This document shows, piece by piece, positions 53,315-61,096 of a DNA stretch of 64,000 nucleotides (positions are counted from its first letter, which is position 1; each line of letters starts with the position of its first letter). A program made the translations under genes and the position numbers. Origin of the DNA: DASWJZ01 sp963739005 (GTDB lineage: Bacteria > Pseudomonadota > Alphaproteobacteria > Rhizobiales > Afifellaceae); NCBI GenBank assembly GCA_963739005.1, contig CAVTYQ010000005.1, forward strand, positions 106,720 to 170,719, read 5' to 3'. The notes under the pieces are model-generated. The model made no database searches, had not been told where the DNA came from, and saw only the letters and a list, made by a program, of their open reading frames with translations.

Positions 53315-54418
53315 ATGGCCGTCTATCCGGGCAGCGAGAGGGAACGTCGGATTGCGCCCGCGGAGCTGCGGAGTGTCGTCGCTTCCATTTTTCAGGCTTG
53401 CGCGATGGATGGAGCGGACGCCGCGCTTCTCGCCAAGGCTTTGGTCGGCGCCGACCAGCGCGGCATCCACTCGCACGGCACGCTCCGCGTCGGCGAATAT
53501 GTGGAGAAGCTGACAACGGGCGGCGTCGATCCGCGTGGGCGGCCGTCTCTGGCAAGCGATAAAGGCGCTGCCCTGGTCGTCGATGCCGGCAACGCGATGG
53601 GCCAGATCGTCGCAGATTTCGCCATGCGCGCCGCAATCGAGCGCGCTCGCACGACGCATATCGCCGTTGCGGCGGTACGCAACAGCAACCATTGCGGGGC
53701 AATGGATCATTGGGCGGCGATGCCGCTTGCACACGACATGATCGGCATCGCGATGACCAATGCGCTGCCGACCATGGCGCCGTGGGGCGGCATCGAGAAG
53801 ATCGTCGGCATCAACCCACTCGCCGTCGCCTTTCCCTCGGCAAACGAGCCGCCGATTCTGCTCGATATCGCCTTCGGCGCTACGGCGCATGGCAAAATCC
53901 GGGTCTATCATCAGAAGGGGCATGACATTCCTGAAGGCTGGGCCTTCGACGAGAATGGCGAGCCCACCACCGACGCGGCCGCCGCGTTGAAAGGACTGAT
54001 CCAGCCAATCGGTGGACACAAGGGAGTCGGTCTCGGCATCGTCATCGGCATGCTCTCCACGCTGCTTTCCGGCGCCAGCTACGGAACCGAGCTCGGTAAC
54101 ATGGTCGATGGCCCGCGCCCCGGCCATGACGGTCATCTCTTTATCGCCATCAACGTGGCGGGCTTCCAGCCGGTCGACCTTTTCAAACAGCGCGTCGACG
54201 CGATCAGCCGGCAAATCCAAGAGAGCCGCCGACGCGACGGCGTGAAGCGACTCTATCCACCCGGCATGCTCGAAGCAGAGTTCTGCGAGAGATACGAAGC
54301 GGAAGGGATTCCGCTCAATGAGGAAACGATCACAGGGATTTGCGCCGCGGGACAGAAGGTCGGCGTGGCCGTGGACGGATTTCCTGACCCGACAAAGATG
54401 AGGGGGCCAGATGGCTGA
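53315..54418 (+). CDS. Ldh2 / malate-ureidoglycolate dehydrogenase-family oxidoreductase
   Basis: A 367-residue NAD(P)-dependent enzyme of the YlbC/Ldh2/Mdh type, unrelated to Rossmann lactate dehydrogenases. Signatures: GADQRGIHSHGT near residues 43-54 (catalytic His), RNSNHCGAMDHWA near 119-131, TNALPTMAPWGG and GINPLAVAFP. It interconverts 2-hydroxy acids and 2-oxo acids, or related substrates. GGAGGAAC precedes the start. Its end overlaps the ABM-domain gene by 8 nt. It probably oxidises a 2-hydroxy acid from the sugar imported by the neighbouring transporter. Confidence 0.9.
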   Translation: MAVYPGSERERRIAPAELRSVVASIFQACAMDGADAALLAKALVGADQRGIHSHGTLRVGEYVEKLTTGGVDPRGRPSLASDKGAALVVDAGNAMGQIVADFAMRAAIERARTTHIAVAAVRNSNHCGAMDHWAAMPLAHDMIGIAMTNALPTMAPWGGIEKIVGINPLAVAFPSANEPPILLDIAFGATAHGKIRVYHQKGHDIPEGWAFDENGEPTTDAAAALKGLIQPIGGHKGVGLGIVIGMLSTLLSGASYGTELGNMVDGPRPGHDGHLFIAINVAGFQPVDLFKQRVDAISRQIQESRRRDGVKRLYPPGMLEAEFCERYEAEGIPLNEETITGICAAGQKVGVAVDGFPDPTKMRGPDG

Positions 54419-54746
54419 CGCCGAAGCAGGAAAGAACACGCGTTATGCAATCACCGTCCGATTTGCGCTGCACGAAGCCGCGCGCGAGCGCTTTCTCGCC
54501 CTCATCGAACAGAACGCCGCTACCTCGGTGCGCGAAGAGCCGGGGTGCCTCCAATTCGACGTGCTGACGCCGCTCGCCGGTCCGGATTCTGAGTCCTACG
54601 TGTTGCTCTATGAGATCTACACGGACCGCGCAGCCCTCGATGCGCATGTGAAGACGCAACACTTCCAGGCCTTCGACGTCGCTAGCCGCGACCTTGTCGC
54701 CCGCAAGGACGTTTTGGAGTTCGCCACCGAAGTCCGCCGCAAATAG
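54411..54746 (+). CDS. Antibiotic biosynthesis monooxygenase (ABM) domain protein
   Basis: A 111-residue single ferredoxin-like domain: ITVRFALHEAARERFLALIEQ, EEPGCLQFDVL and LYEIYTDRAALDAHVKTQHFQAF are the usual ABM phrases. Members include cofactor-free monooxygenases, haem-degrading enzymes and small isomerases such as YgiN or LsrG. It overlaps the Ldh2 gene, so the two are co-translated. Confidence 0.87.
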   Translation: MADAEAGKNTRYAITVRFALHEAARERFLALIEQNAATSVREEPGCLQFDVLTPLAGPDSESYVLLYEIYTDRAALDAHVKTQHFQAFDVASRDLVARKDVLEFATEVRRK

Positions 54747-55033
54747 CTCGGGTACGCCCTCCTATGAGGGTCAAATTCCGATGATCTCCGCCGGCGTGCA
54801 GGGGGCCATGCGAAAGCTGTCTCCAGAGCAATGCGAACCGGTCTCTTACCGCTATGACGCACCACGTCGGGAATGGGATTTTGGTGCCAGAGACGAAGGT
54901 CGCCACGGCACGGCATCGCCCAACCTGAGATCGACGGCCTCACTGGAGAGTAGGAATACGCTCGCCCGCAAGCTTTTGAATTTACGTCGCGGTTTCAGAG
55001 AGTCTCTGCCTATACGCAATCCTTGATTTTGAG

Positions 55034-55109
55034 TGGTGGGTCCGCCAGGACTCGAACCTGGAACCAGACGGTTATGAGCCGTCGGCTCTAACCATTGAGC
55101 TACGGACCC
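55034..55109 (-). tRNA. tRNA with CAU anticodon (Ile2 or Met)
   Basis: Reading the reverse strand, 76 nt fold into a full cloverleaf: acceptor GGGTCCG/CGGACCC, D-arm GCTC…GAGC with a short loop, anticodon stem GACGG/CCGTC around loop CTCATAA, T-arm with GGTTCGAGTCC, discriminator A and encoded CCA. The anticodon CAU fits either elongator Met or the lysidine-modified Ile2 tRNA. The short D-loop resembles E. coli Ile2 more than elongator Met. Initiator tRNA is excluded because positions 1 and 72 pair. Confidence 0.93.
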
Positions 55110-55352
55110 GAAGCACGGCGCGGGACGGGCGGGCGCCGCCAGCCTGCCCGCGTTGCTAGGCGAAAAGACTAAGCGTCCGGTTACGATGTTCGGCACGAGC
55201 CGGCAAGGCGCGACCCAAGGATCGGCCGCGTCGCGGCGTCTTATCTAATGTTTCCGGTCGCCGCGGTGGCGGGGACTGCGGCGAATCTCGCATTTGCCGC
55301 AATCGCACGGCTGAAAGCCCGCGCTGCGGCGCGCTGATGGAGGATGACTCGG
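55110..55352. other. Intergenic region upstream of tRNA and SIMPL gene
   Basis: It contains the tRNA promoter (reverse strand) and the leader of the SIMPL gene. Nothing else is recognisable. Confidence 0.35.
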
Positions 55353-56102
55353 ATGAGGACGAAACTCGGCGGTTTGTTGGTGCTGGCGGCGCTCGCTCTG
55401 CCGCTCGCCGGTTCCGTTGCTGCAGAGCAGGGCGACGCGCCGGCGGCGCGCGAGCGGCTTCTTTCGGTGAGCGGGGAGGGCACGATCCGGGCCGAGCCCG
55501 ACATGGCGCTGATCACGCTCGGCGTCGTCAGCGAGGCCGCTGCGGCGAGCGATGCGCTCAAAGCGAATTCGCAATCGATGAACACGATCGTCGCCGCCTT
55601 GAAAGCGGGCGGCATGGAATCGCGCGATCTTCAGACCTCGGGCTTTTCCGTCGACCCGGTCTATTCGCAGCCGCCGCGCAACTATGACGGCTCGCAGCCC
55701 TTCACGCCGGAGATCGTCGGCTACCGCGTCAGCAACAACCTGACGCTTCGCATCCGCGCGCTCGATCGCGTCGGCGCGCTCCTCGACCAGGTGGTGACGC
55801 TCGGCGCGAACGCGATCTCCGGGCCGACCTTCACCGTCGAGGATCCGACACCGTTCGAAGACAAGGCGCGGCGCGAGGCGATCAGCGACGCGATGCGGAA
55901 GAGTGCGCTCTACGCGGACGCCGCCGGCGTCACGCTTGGGCCGATCTTCCACATCGATGACGGCTACGTCACCCCGCCGCAGCCGCTCGCGCCCGGCGGC
56001 GTCATGATGCGGATGGAAGCGGCGCCGAGCCCGCCGCCGATCGAAGCCGGCGAGCTCAGCTTCGAGGCGCATGTCTCCGTGTCTTGGATGCTCGGCGACT
56101 AG
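55353..56102 (+). CDS. SIMPL-domain (DUF541) periplasmic protein
   Basis: A 249-residue exported protein with a Sec signal peptide (LGGLLVLAALALPLAGSVAA). The SIMPL/DUF541 domain opens with LLSVSGEGTIRAEPDMALITLGV, has the characteristic VSNNLTLRIRALDRVGALLDQVV, and ends VSVSWMLGD. Proteins of this family (BP26/OMP28-like) form periplasmic ring assemblies of unclear function. GGAGG lies immediately next to the ATG at 55344 but 9 nt before the ATG at 55353, so I use the latter. The 3' end overlaps the convergent metallo-hydrolase gene by 47 nt. Confidence 0.88.
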   Translation: MRTKLGGLLVLAALALPLAGSVAAEQGDAPAARERLLSVSGEGTIRAEPDMALITLGVVSEAAAASDALKANSQSMNTIVAALKAGGMESRDLQTSGFSVDPVYSQPPRNYDGSQPFTPEIVGYRVSNNLTLRIRALDRVGALLDQVVTLGANAISGPTFTVEDPTPFEDKARREAISDAMRKSALYADAAGVTLGPIFHIDDGYVTPPQPLAPGGVMMRMEAAPSPPPIEAGELSFEAHVSVSWMLGD

Positions 56103-56928
56103 GGCTCGAGTACCCAGGCAGCACCAGTACCTTCGGCCGCTCCGGCAGCGTTCCGACCGACACCTTGATCTCCGGCGAGCTCGAGAGCTCGACGTCGAAG
56201 TCTTCGCCGAGCCGGGCAAGGAAACGGCTCAGCGTTGCCGAAGTGAAATAGTGCATCGGCAGGATGAGACGCGCTTTGAGGACCTTCAGCGTCTCAAGCA
56301 TCGCGTCCTGGCTCATCGTGTAGGAGCCGTCGACCGGCACCATGACGACGTCGAGCTGACCGATCTGGCCGAGATCCTCGGGATTGAGAATCTGGTGGAG
56401 ATGCCCGAGGTGACCGATGCAAAGATTCGCCACCTCGAAGATGAAGATCGAGTTGCCGTCCGGCTCGACCGTTCCGAAGCGGCGGATGTCGGTGGTGACG
56501 TTGCGGATCAGCACGTCGTCGACGGTGAGATGATGGACCGCCTTGCCGCCGGCCGGGTTCCAGCCGCGCAGCACGTATTCGATGCGCGGATCGGGGTTGT
56601 CGGTGTAGTGCGACGGATGCGCGTGGTTCATGGTGACGACGCGCGGGACGACCCCCGGCCCGGCATAGCCGGCGTAGTCGGTGGCGATGGTGACGCCCTT
56701 CGGGCTGGTGATCAGGAAGGTCGCGTGCCCGACGAAACGGATCGTGACCTCTTGCGCGACCGGCGGCTCAAGACCGTCCTGCACCTTGACATAGGCGACC
56801 GGAACGGCCGCCGGCAGCGACTGCGCGATCGCCAGGCAGCGGCTTTCGGTCGTCGCGGCGCGCGCCGCGGGCGCGGCGATTGCGACGCAGACGAGCGCCG
56901 CCGCGAGAAGCCGGATCAGGGTCGCCAT
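56056..56928 (-). CDS. Exported MBL-fold metallo-hydrolase
   Basis: A 290-residue protein with a Sec signal peptide (LIRLLAAALVCVAIAAPAARAA). The fold resembles UlaG/YtkL-like beta-lactamase-fold hydrolases: FVGHATFLITSPKGVTIATDY, TMNHAHPSHYTDNP (variant of H-x-H-x-D-H, with Ser-His-Tyr), ANLCIGHLGHLHQIL, VVMVPVDGSYTM and LILPMHYF. The altered first metal motif suggests weaker or different metal binding. The last 15 residues overlap the SIMPL gene and are Arg-rich. Confidence 0.82.
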   Translation of the reverse strand: MATLIRLLAAALVCVAIAAPAARAATTESRCLAIAQSLPAAVPVAYVKVQDGLEPPVAQEVTIRFVGHATFLITSPKGVTIATDYAGYAGPGVVPRVVTMNHAHPSHYTDNPDPRIEYVLRGWNPAGGKAVHHLTVDDVLIRNVTTDIRRFGTVEPDGNSIFIFEVANLCIGHLGHLHQILNPEDLGQIGQLDVVMVPVDGSYTMSQDAMLETLKVLKARLILPMHYFTSATLSRFLARLGEDFDVELSSSPEIKVSVGTLPERPKVLVLPGYSSPSRRASKTRRHAPRS

Positions 56929-57125
56929 GCAGGCCTCCAGGGCGAAGCGGGCATTCTAACGTGGCATGTTCGCGCCTCAACGGCGCTCCTTCGCGGCCGC
57001 ACGCGGCGGTTTTCCGCGTGCCTCGCAAAAATATGATTGCCGGAGACGCCGGATTTCCGCTCCTCGCGCGTTTCGTCGACACGCATCACATGCGCAGAGG
57101 GAGCAGGCGCTAAGGAGACACTCGC

Positions 57126-57494
57126 ATGCGACGATCCATTACAACCCTGGTCGCGGCCGCAATGGTCGCGGCAACCGCTGCCGCCGGGACCGTCCCCGCG
57201 CAGGCGGCGTCCGTTCGCGCCGCGCCGGCCGTTGCCGCCGAAGCGTCGGCGAATATCGTGCAGGTGCGTCAGAGGCACCGGCAGCGCCATTCTTCCTACT
57301 ATCCGTTCTACTTCGCCTTCCCGTTCGCGTTCACCCCGCGCTACTACTATTCGCGCCCCTACTACGATCGCTATTATTCCGATCGCTACTACGACAGGGA
57401 TTCCTACTGGCGGCACCGCAGTGAGCGGAATTGCGGCTACCATCCGTACATGGACTGCCTCAACCATTTTAACGGCAACGTCTGCCAGCACTGA
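57126..57494 (+). CDS. Small exported Tyr-rich protein
   Basis: A 122-residue precursor: a signal peptide (ITTLVAAAMVAATAAAGTVPAQAA) followed by an Arg/His patch (VRQRHRQRHSS) and a block with about 15 Tyr (FTPRYYYSRPYYDRYYSDRYYD). The C-terminus contains two Cys and the phrase YHPYMDCLNHF. It resembles small alphaproteobacterial envelope proteins near the BA14K group, but I do not claim membership. A terminator follows at 57519. Confidence 0.75.
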   Translation: MRRSITTLVAAAMVAATAAAGTVPAQAASVRAAPAVAAEASANIVQVRQRHRQRHSSYYPFYFAFPFAFTPRYYYSRPYYDRYYSDRYYDRDSYWRHRSERNCGYHPYMDCLNHFNGNVCQH

Positions 57495-57518
57495 CGCAAG
57501 AGCGGCGGCTGGAAAATG

Positions 57519-57552
57519 AATCGGCTCCCGCGCGGGAGCCGATTTCGTTTTT
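57519..57552 (+). terminator. Intrinsic terminator
   Basis: AATCGGCTCCCG pairs with CGGGAGCCGATT with almost no loop slack, followed by TCGTTTTT. It lies 24 nt after the Tyr-rich protein stop. The reverse strand also reads a short T-run, so it may serve the convergent SRPBCC gene too. Confidence 0.85.
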
Positions 57553-57561
57553 CGCCGGCGT

Positions 57562-58011
57562 TTAGCGCTCGACGAGGCGGGCGAGGTCGTTGAACGACGA
57601 ACTCCAGCCCATCTCGTGCATGTCGCGGTCCTTACTCTCCGCGAAGGTGCGCTGCGTCAGCGTCATCAGCGTCCCATTGCCCTTCGCGCGGAAGTTGACC
57701 GTCACCTCGGTCTCGTGGCCGCGCTTGCCTTCGTTGTGCCACGCCCACGTGAAGACGAGTTTTCGCGGCCGGTCGATCGCGCGATAGACGCCGCTCACCG
57801 TGCGGTCGATGCCGTCGGGCCCGCGCATCGTGGTGAGCCACTTGCCGCCGACGCGGGCGTCGATTTCCTTCCGCGGGATCGTCATGTTCTCCGGACCGAA
57901 CCACCTGGCGATCTGCTCAGGCTCGATCCAGGCGGCGAAGACCTTGTCGGGCGGCGCCTTGAACTCCCGCTCAAGCTTCAGGACGCGGTCATCGCTTGCG
58001 AGGGCTTCCAT
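57562..58011 (-). CDS. SRPBCC / AHSA1-like domain protein
   Basis: A 149-residue START-like fold protein: LEREFKAPPDKVFAAWIEPEQIARWFGP, PRKLVFTWAWHNEGKRGHETEVTVNFR, and a C-terminal helix MHEMGWSSSFNDLARLVE. Such proteins bind hydrophobic ligands and very often follow an ArsR regulator, as here, where the two reading frames overlap by 23 nt. Confidence 0.9.
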   Translation of the reverse strand: MEALASDDRVLKLEREFKAPPDKVFAAWIEPEQIARWFGPENMTIPRKEIDARVGGKWLTTMRGPDGIDRTVSGVYRAIDRPRKLVFTWAWHNEGKRGHETEVTVNFRAKGNGTLMTLTQRTFAESKDRDMHEMGWSSSFNDLARLVER

Positions 58012-58360
58012 CGTTCTTCTCCCGGTGCTGATTTTCGAGATGCCGCGCCAGGCGGTCGAATGAGGCGTTCCAGAAGCGGCGCTGGCGCGTCACCCAGTCC
58101 TCGACGGCCGCGAGCGCTTCCTCGCGCACGCGGCAGACGCGCCATTGCCGCTCGACGCGACGCTCGATGAGCCCGGCCGTCTCAAGCACGGCGATGTGCC
58201 GCGATATCGCGGGGCCGGAGATTGCGAAGGGCTCGGCGAGCTCGCCGACGGTCTTCTCACCCTCGGCGGCGAGACGCTCGAAGATCGCAAGTCGGTGCGG
58301 GTCTGATAGCGCGGCGAAGACGCCGGCCAGGGCTTCGGGTGCCGATATCTGCGTGTTCAT
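57989..58360 (-). CDS. ArsR-family transcriptional regulator
   Basis: A 123-residue winged-helix repressor: LAGVFAALSDPHRLAIFERLAAEGEKTVGELAEPFAISGPAISRHIAVLETAGLIERR. No Cys metal-binding motif is present, so it is of the non-metal-sensing kind that controls a following SRPBCC gene. Its start lies inside the AT-rich inverted repeat at 58360-58383, consistent with autorepression. Confidence 0.92.
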   Translation of the reverse strand: MNTQISAPEALAGVFAALSDPHRLAIFERLAAEGEKTVGELAEPFAISGPAISRHIAVLETAGLIERRVERQWRVCRVREEALAAVEDWVTRQRRFWNASFDRLARHLENQHREKNDGSPRKR

Positions 58361-58383
58361 TATTTAATTAAATCATTAAATAA
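58360..58383. promoter_or_regulatory. AT-rich inverted repeat, probable ArsR operator
   Basis: TTATTTAAT (58360-58368) and ATTAAATAA (58375-58383), perfect 9-bp arms with a 6-nt spacer. It is strikingly A/T-pure in high-GC surroundings and overlaps the ArsR start codon. Confidence 0.7.
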
Positions 58384-58409
58384 CAAGAACGTCAAGCCGG
58401 GCCACGAGG

Positions 58410-58895
58410 CTACGCCTCGATCGCGGCCCAGAAGACGATGAGGCAGGCGCAGTCGAGCGGCATCTCCGGGTTCGTGTAGATCATGCGCGTGTGCCGCCCG
58501 CGCGCGGCAAAGACCTCGCTCACGAGATGCGACGCGCCGTTCAGGACTCTCGGCGTGTCGGTGAAGCCCGGCGCGACGTTCAAGGTACCCTCGAGGCGAA
58601 AGATCTGCTTCACGCGATCGAGCGTGCCGAGCGCGGCCCTGAGCTGCGACATCGCGTTGAGCGCGGCGAGCTGACAGGCCCGGTAGCCGTCCTCAGCGGA
58701 AAGCGCCGCGCCGATCTTGCCCTTGTAGAGGAGGTTGCCGTCGATCCAGGGAAGCTGGCCCGACATGTAGAGGATGCCGTCGACGATCGTCCACGGCTCG
58801 TAGGCGGCGACCGCGCCGGCCGCCGGTGGCATTTCAAGCCCGAGCGAGCGCAGTCGCTCTTCGGCGGTCGCGCCTGTTGCTTTCGCAAGCTGCAT
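58410..58895 (-). CDS. RidA/YjgF-family protein
   Basis: A 161-residue protein of the longer Rid subgroup: AAYEPWTIVDGILYMSGQLPWIDGN, AALNAMSQLRAALGTLDRVKQIFRLEGTLN and GRHTRMIYTNPEMPLDCACLIVFWAAIEA. The hallmark Arg of active RidA (in RxxV/A near the C-terminus) appears as HTRMIY, so imine hydrolysis is plausible but not certain. It is a stand-alone gene. Confidence 0.88.
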   Translation of the reverse strand: MQLAKATGATAEERLRSLGLEMPPAAGAVAAYEPWTIVDGILYMSGQLPWIDGNLLYKGKIGAALSAEDGYRACQLAALNAMSQLRAALGTLDRVKQIFRLEGTLNVAPGFTDTPRVLNGASHLVSEVFAARGRHTRMIYTNPEMPLDCACLIVFWAAIEA

Positions 58896-58979
58896 CGTTT
58901 TCCTCCGCTTCCGGAGGATTCGTGCCTGCTTGACGAGGCTTTGGCAACGAGTGCCGCGTCGGCTGATTTTGGGAGGATG

Positions 58980-59046
58980 AAAAAACCGTCGCGGCGGCCC
59001 GAGGCGAGAGGGGGGCGGGTGATCGCCTCTGAGGCCGCCGCGACGG
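58980..59046 (-). terminator. Strong intrinsic terminator of the small exported-protein gene
   Basis: On the reverse strand a 14-bp perfect GC stem (arms at 59033-59046 and 58986-58999) with an inner 7-bp stem (59023-59029 and 59001-59007) is followed by TTTTTT (58985-58980). It lies about 50 nt after the stop at 59095. Confidence 0.87.
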
Positions 59047-59094
59047 CTGTCCGGGTTGCCCGGATATCGGCGGGCTGTTCAGGCCCGCGTGATT

Positions 59095-59484
59095 CTATTC
59101 GGTGTGCTGCAGTTGCCCGGCCGTGACGCCGGCAACGGTCAGCGCATCCATGCGCATCAGGGTCGAGGTCGACCCGGTGCGCGTCTCTATGACGACGCTC
59201 GGCAGCGAATCCGGCTCGTAGGCGACGTCCATGCATTCGTCCTGCGCGTCGCCCGTCTCCGTCGTGCAGCCGAGCGGAACCGGCAGATCGCCCTTCATTG
59301 CCATCGGCACGCCGATCTGGGCAACCGCGGGCATCTTCGCGACGACGTCGAACGCGGCGTCGACGCGCCAGCGCGCGTAGCTCGCGGAATCGGTCGGAAA
59401 GACAGTGCCGGCCTGAGCCGCCGTGACGAGGCCAGCGGCGACAAGCGCCGCAAACGCGAACACTTTCTTCAGCTGGGTGGCCAT
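59095..59484 (-). CDS. Small exported protein of unknown function
   Basis: A 129-residue precursor. The signal peptide (LKKVFAFAALVAAGLVTAAQAG) is followed by FPTDSASYARWRVDAAF and an acidic middle containing two Cys (LGCTTETGDAQDECMD), which could form a disulfide. I do not recognise the family. GGAG lies 7 nt before the Met at 59484. A strong terminator follows, which supports a single-gene transcript. Confidence 0.7.
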   Translation of the reverse strand: MATQLKKVFAFAALVAAGLVTAAQAGTVFPTDSASYARWRVDAAFDVVAKMPAVAQIGVPMAMKGDLPVPLGCTTETGDAQDECMDVAYEPDSLPSVVIETRTGSTSTLMRMDALTVAGVTAGQLQHTE

Positions 59485-59723
59485 TTGACGCTCCATGAGC
59501 CCATGCGGGCTTCTGTTGCCTGCCTTCCTAGGCGAGTATTGCTTCAACTCTCATACGCGCGACGGCCAAAATGGTTTCGCGGTTGCCCAAATGTTGCTTC
59601 GATCCGACAGTTAACGAAACAAATGCAGGAAGAAGGCCGGTAGGCGTCGGACCGACCGGAAACCGGGGCGAAGAGGGCCGCGCGCCGGAAATGAAGACGG
59701 CTTACGAGGGAAAGGACGAGCGA

Positions 59724-60044
59724 ATGCGTCGATATGCGAGCCCGCTTACCATGGCGGCACTGATCTTGTGCGCCGGGACTTCGGCGGCTTCCGCCGCCGG
59801 AAACGCGGCGGCCGGAAAGGCGCTGGCGGAAGCCTCCTGCGCGTCCTGCCACCTCGTTTCACCCGACCAGAAGAGCGCAACAACGGAGGCGCCGCCGTTC
59901 ACGACACTCGCCAAGCGGCCGCGCGAGGAGATCGAGGAGCTCGATGCGTTTCTCGCAGCGCCGCATCCGCCAATGCCGCCGGTCAGCCTCACGCGCCAAC
60001 AGATCAGCGACATTCTCGCCTATATCGTGAGCTTGAAGGAATAG
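59724..60044 (+). CDS. Small c-type cytochrome
   Basis: A 106-residue precursor with a signal peptide (LTMAALILCAGTSAASA). One haem-binding motif, CASCH, near residue 39, and a possible Met ligand in HPPMPPVSL near 88. The C-terminal helix ISDILAYIVSLKE is the usual end of class I monohaem cytochromes c. The Met at 59724 starts a proper signal peptide; an earlier in-frame Met at 59691 is less suitable. Periplasmic electron carrier; partner unknown. Confidence 0.85.
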   Translation: MRRYASPLTMAALILCAGTSAASAAGNAAAGKALAEASCASCHLVSPDQKSATTEAPPFTTLAKRPREEIEELDAFLAAPHPPMPPVSLTRQQISDILAYIVSLKE

Positions 60045-60062
60045 CTGCCTAAAGAGGCGGGC

Positions 60063-60425
60063 TCAGGCGGCGTTCGGCGCGCCGTTCTTCTGCTGCTTGG
60101 CGGCGATGCCGTAGACGCCGCGGCGGCGGCTGAGTTCCTCGCACACCTCGTCGAAGCTTACGCCGATGCCGTCGAGGAGCACGATGAGATTGTAGACGAG
60201 GTCGGCCGCTTCCGCGACCGCCGCGCCGCGCTCGCCGCGCACCACTTCGATGGCGAGCTCTGCGGCTTCCTCGATCATCTTCTTAGCCTGCTGCGGTGCG
60301 CCGGCGGCGCGGAGCTTGGTCGTGCGCGGAAAGCGCGCAGGCTCGTCCACCACCCGCTTCAGATCGCTCTCGAGCTGGTGGATCGGGTCGGTGGAGCTGG
60401 TTCCCGTTTTGACGGATACGGCCAT
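60063..60425 (-). CDS. hisE: Phosphoribosyl-ATP pyrophosphohydrolase
   Basis: A 120-residue all-alpha NTP pyrophosphatase (MazG-like): HQLESDLKRVV at the N-terminus, KMIEEAAELAIEVVRGER with the metal-binding EExxE, and EAADLVYNLIVLLDGIGV with the second acidic motif. In histidine synthesis it cleaves phosphoribosyl-ATP to phosphoribosyl-AMP and pyrophosphate. No other his gene is adjacent. I choose the Met at 60425 over an upstream one at 60455. Confidence 0.85.
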   Translation of the reverse strand: MAVSVKTGTSSTDPIHQLESDLKRVVDEPARFPRTTKLRAAGAPQQAKKMIEEAAELAIEVVRGERGAAVAEAADLVYNLIVLLDGIGVSFDEVCEELSRRRGVYGIAAKQQKNGAPNAA

Positions 60426-60529
60426 CGCACCCTGATATCTGTTTCGGGATAACACTTTATCGCGGAATCCCTCTCGCTGGTACTGGGCGCCTGAACCTGA
60501 TTATGTCCAGCCCAATGGCTAACGAAAGG

Positions 60530-61027
60530 TTAACGGCCCGCCCAGTCGGCCGGGGGGACGTCGACGCCCCCGCGCCACGGCTTGATGTCGAGGATCGGCG
60601 TCTCATCGAGGCAGTCGAGCGCGTCGACGTCGAGCCTGCCGGTTCTTGGATCGAAGGCGACGAGCCCGACCACATGGAGGCCGATCGGATTCGGCCTGAC
60701 CGGCGAGCGGATGGCGAAGACGCCGGCCGGTTCCGCACGGTGCCGCGGCGCCTGGATTACGAGGTTCCGCCCCGCGCGGTCGAACCAGGTGAGCACGATG
60801 ATCGCGTCCCCGGGCTTGAGGCCGCCAAGCCCGAGCCGCCACGCCGGGTCGATCTCGAGCCAAGCCTTGCCGCCGCGCTCGCGCGCTTCGCGAAGGTTCT
60901 TCGGGCATTCGTCGCGCGCCTTCCACGGCGTTCGCGCGCGTCCGATGAAGATGAGCTTTGCGTCGCCGGCAGCACCGGCCGGATCGATGGGGGCGGGGAT
61001 CTCCCCCGCTCGGACCTTGTGGCTCAT
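60530..61027 (-). CDS. TrmO/TsaA-family tRNA methyltransferase-like protein
   Basis: A single-domain beta-barrel protein of about 165 residues with the TsaA/TrmO signature FAIRSPVRPNPIGLHVVGL near the middle, preceded by LTWFDRAGRNLVIQAPRH, and LDCLDETPILDIKPW near the C-terminus. E. coli TrmO N6-methylates t6A37 of threonine tRNA with SAM; shorter homologues like this may act alike or have other roles. Neither the Met at 61027 nor that at 61060 has a clear ribosome binding site. Confidence 0.82.
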   Translation of the reverse strand: MSHKVRAGEIPAPIDPAGAAGDAKLIFIGRARTPWKARDECPKNLREARERGGKAWLEIDPAWRLGLGGLKPGDAIIVLTWFDRAGRNLVIQAPRHRAEPAGVFAIRSPVRPNPIGLHVVGLVAFDPRTGRLDVDALDCLDETPILDIKPWRGGVDVPPADWAGR

Positions 61028-61096
61028 GCCGGCGAGGCTTAGCGCCGCTTCGGGTGACATGCCAGGATGCGGCGCTTGGAAAAGAGGCTTTCTCGA

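Noticed and set aside
55034..55109. tRNA as integration site of a mobile element
   Set aside because: There is no integrase gene, no duplicated tRNA 3' end and no change in gene character on either side.
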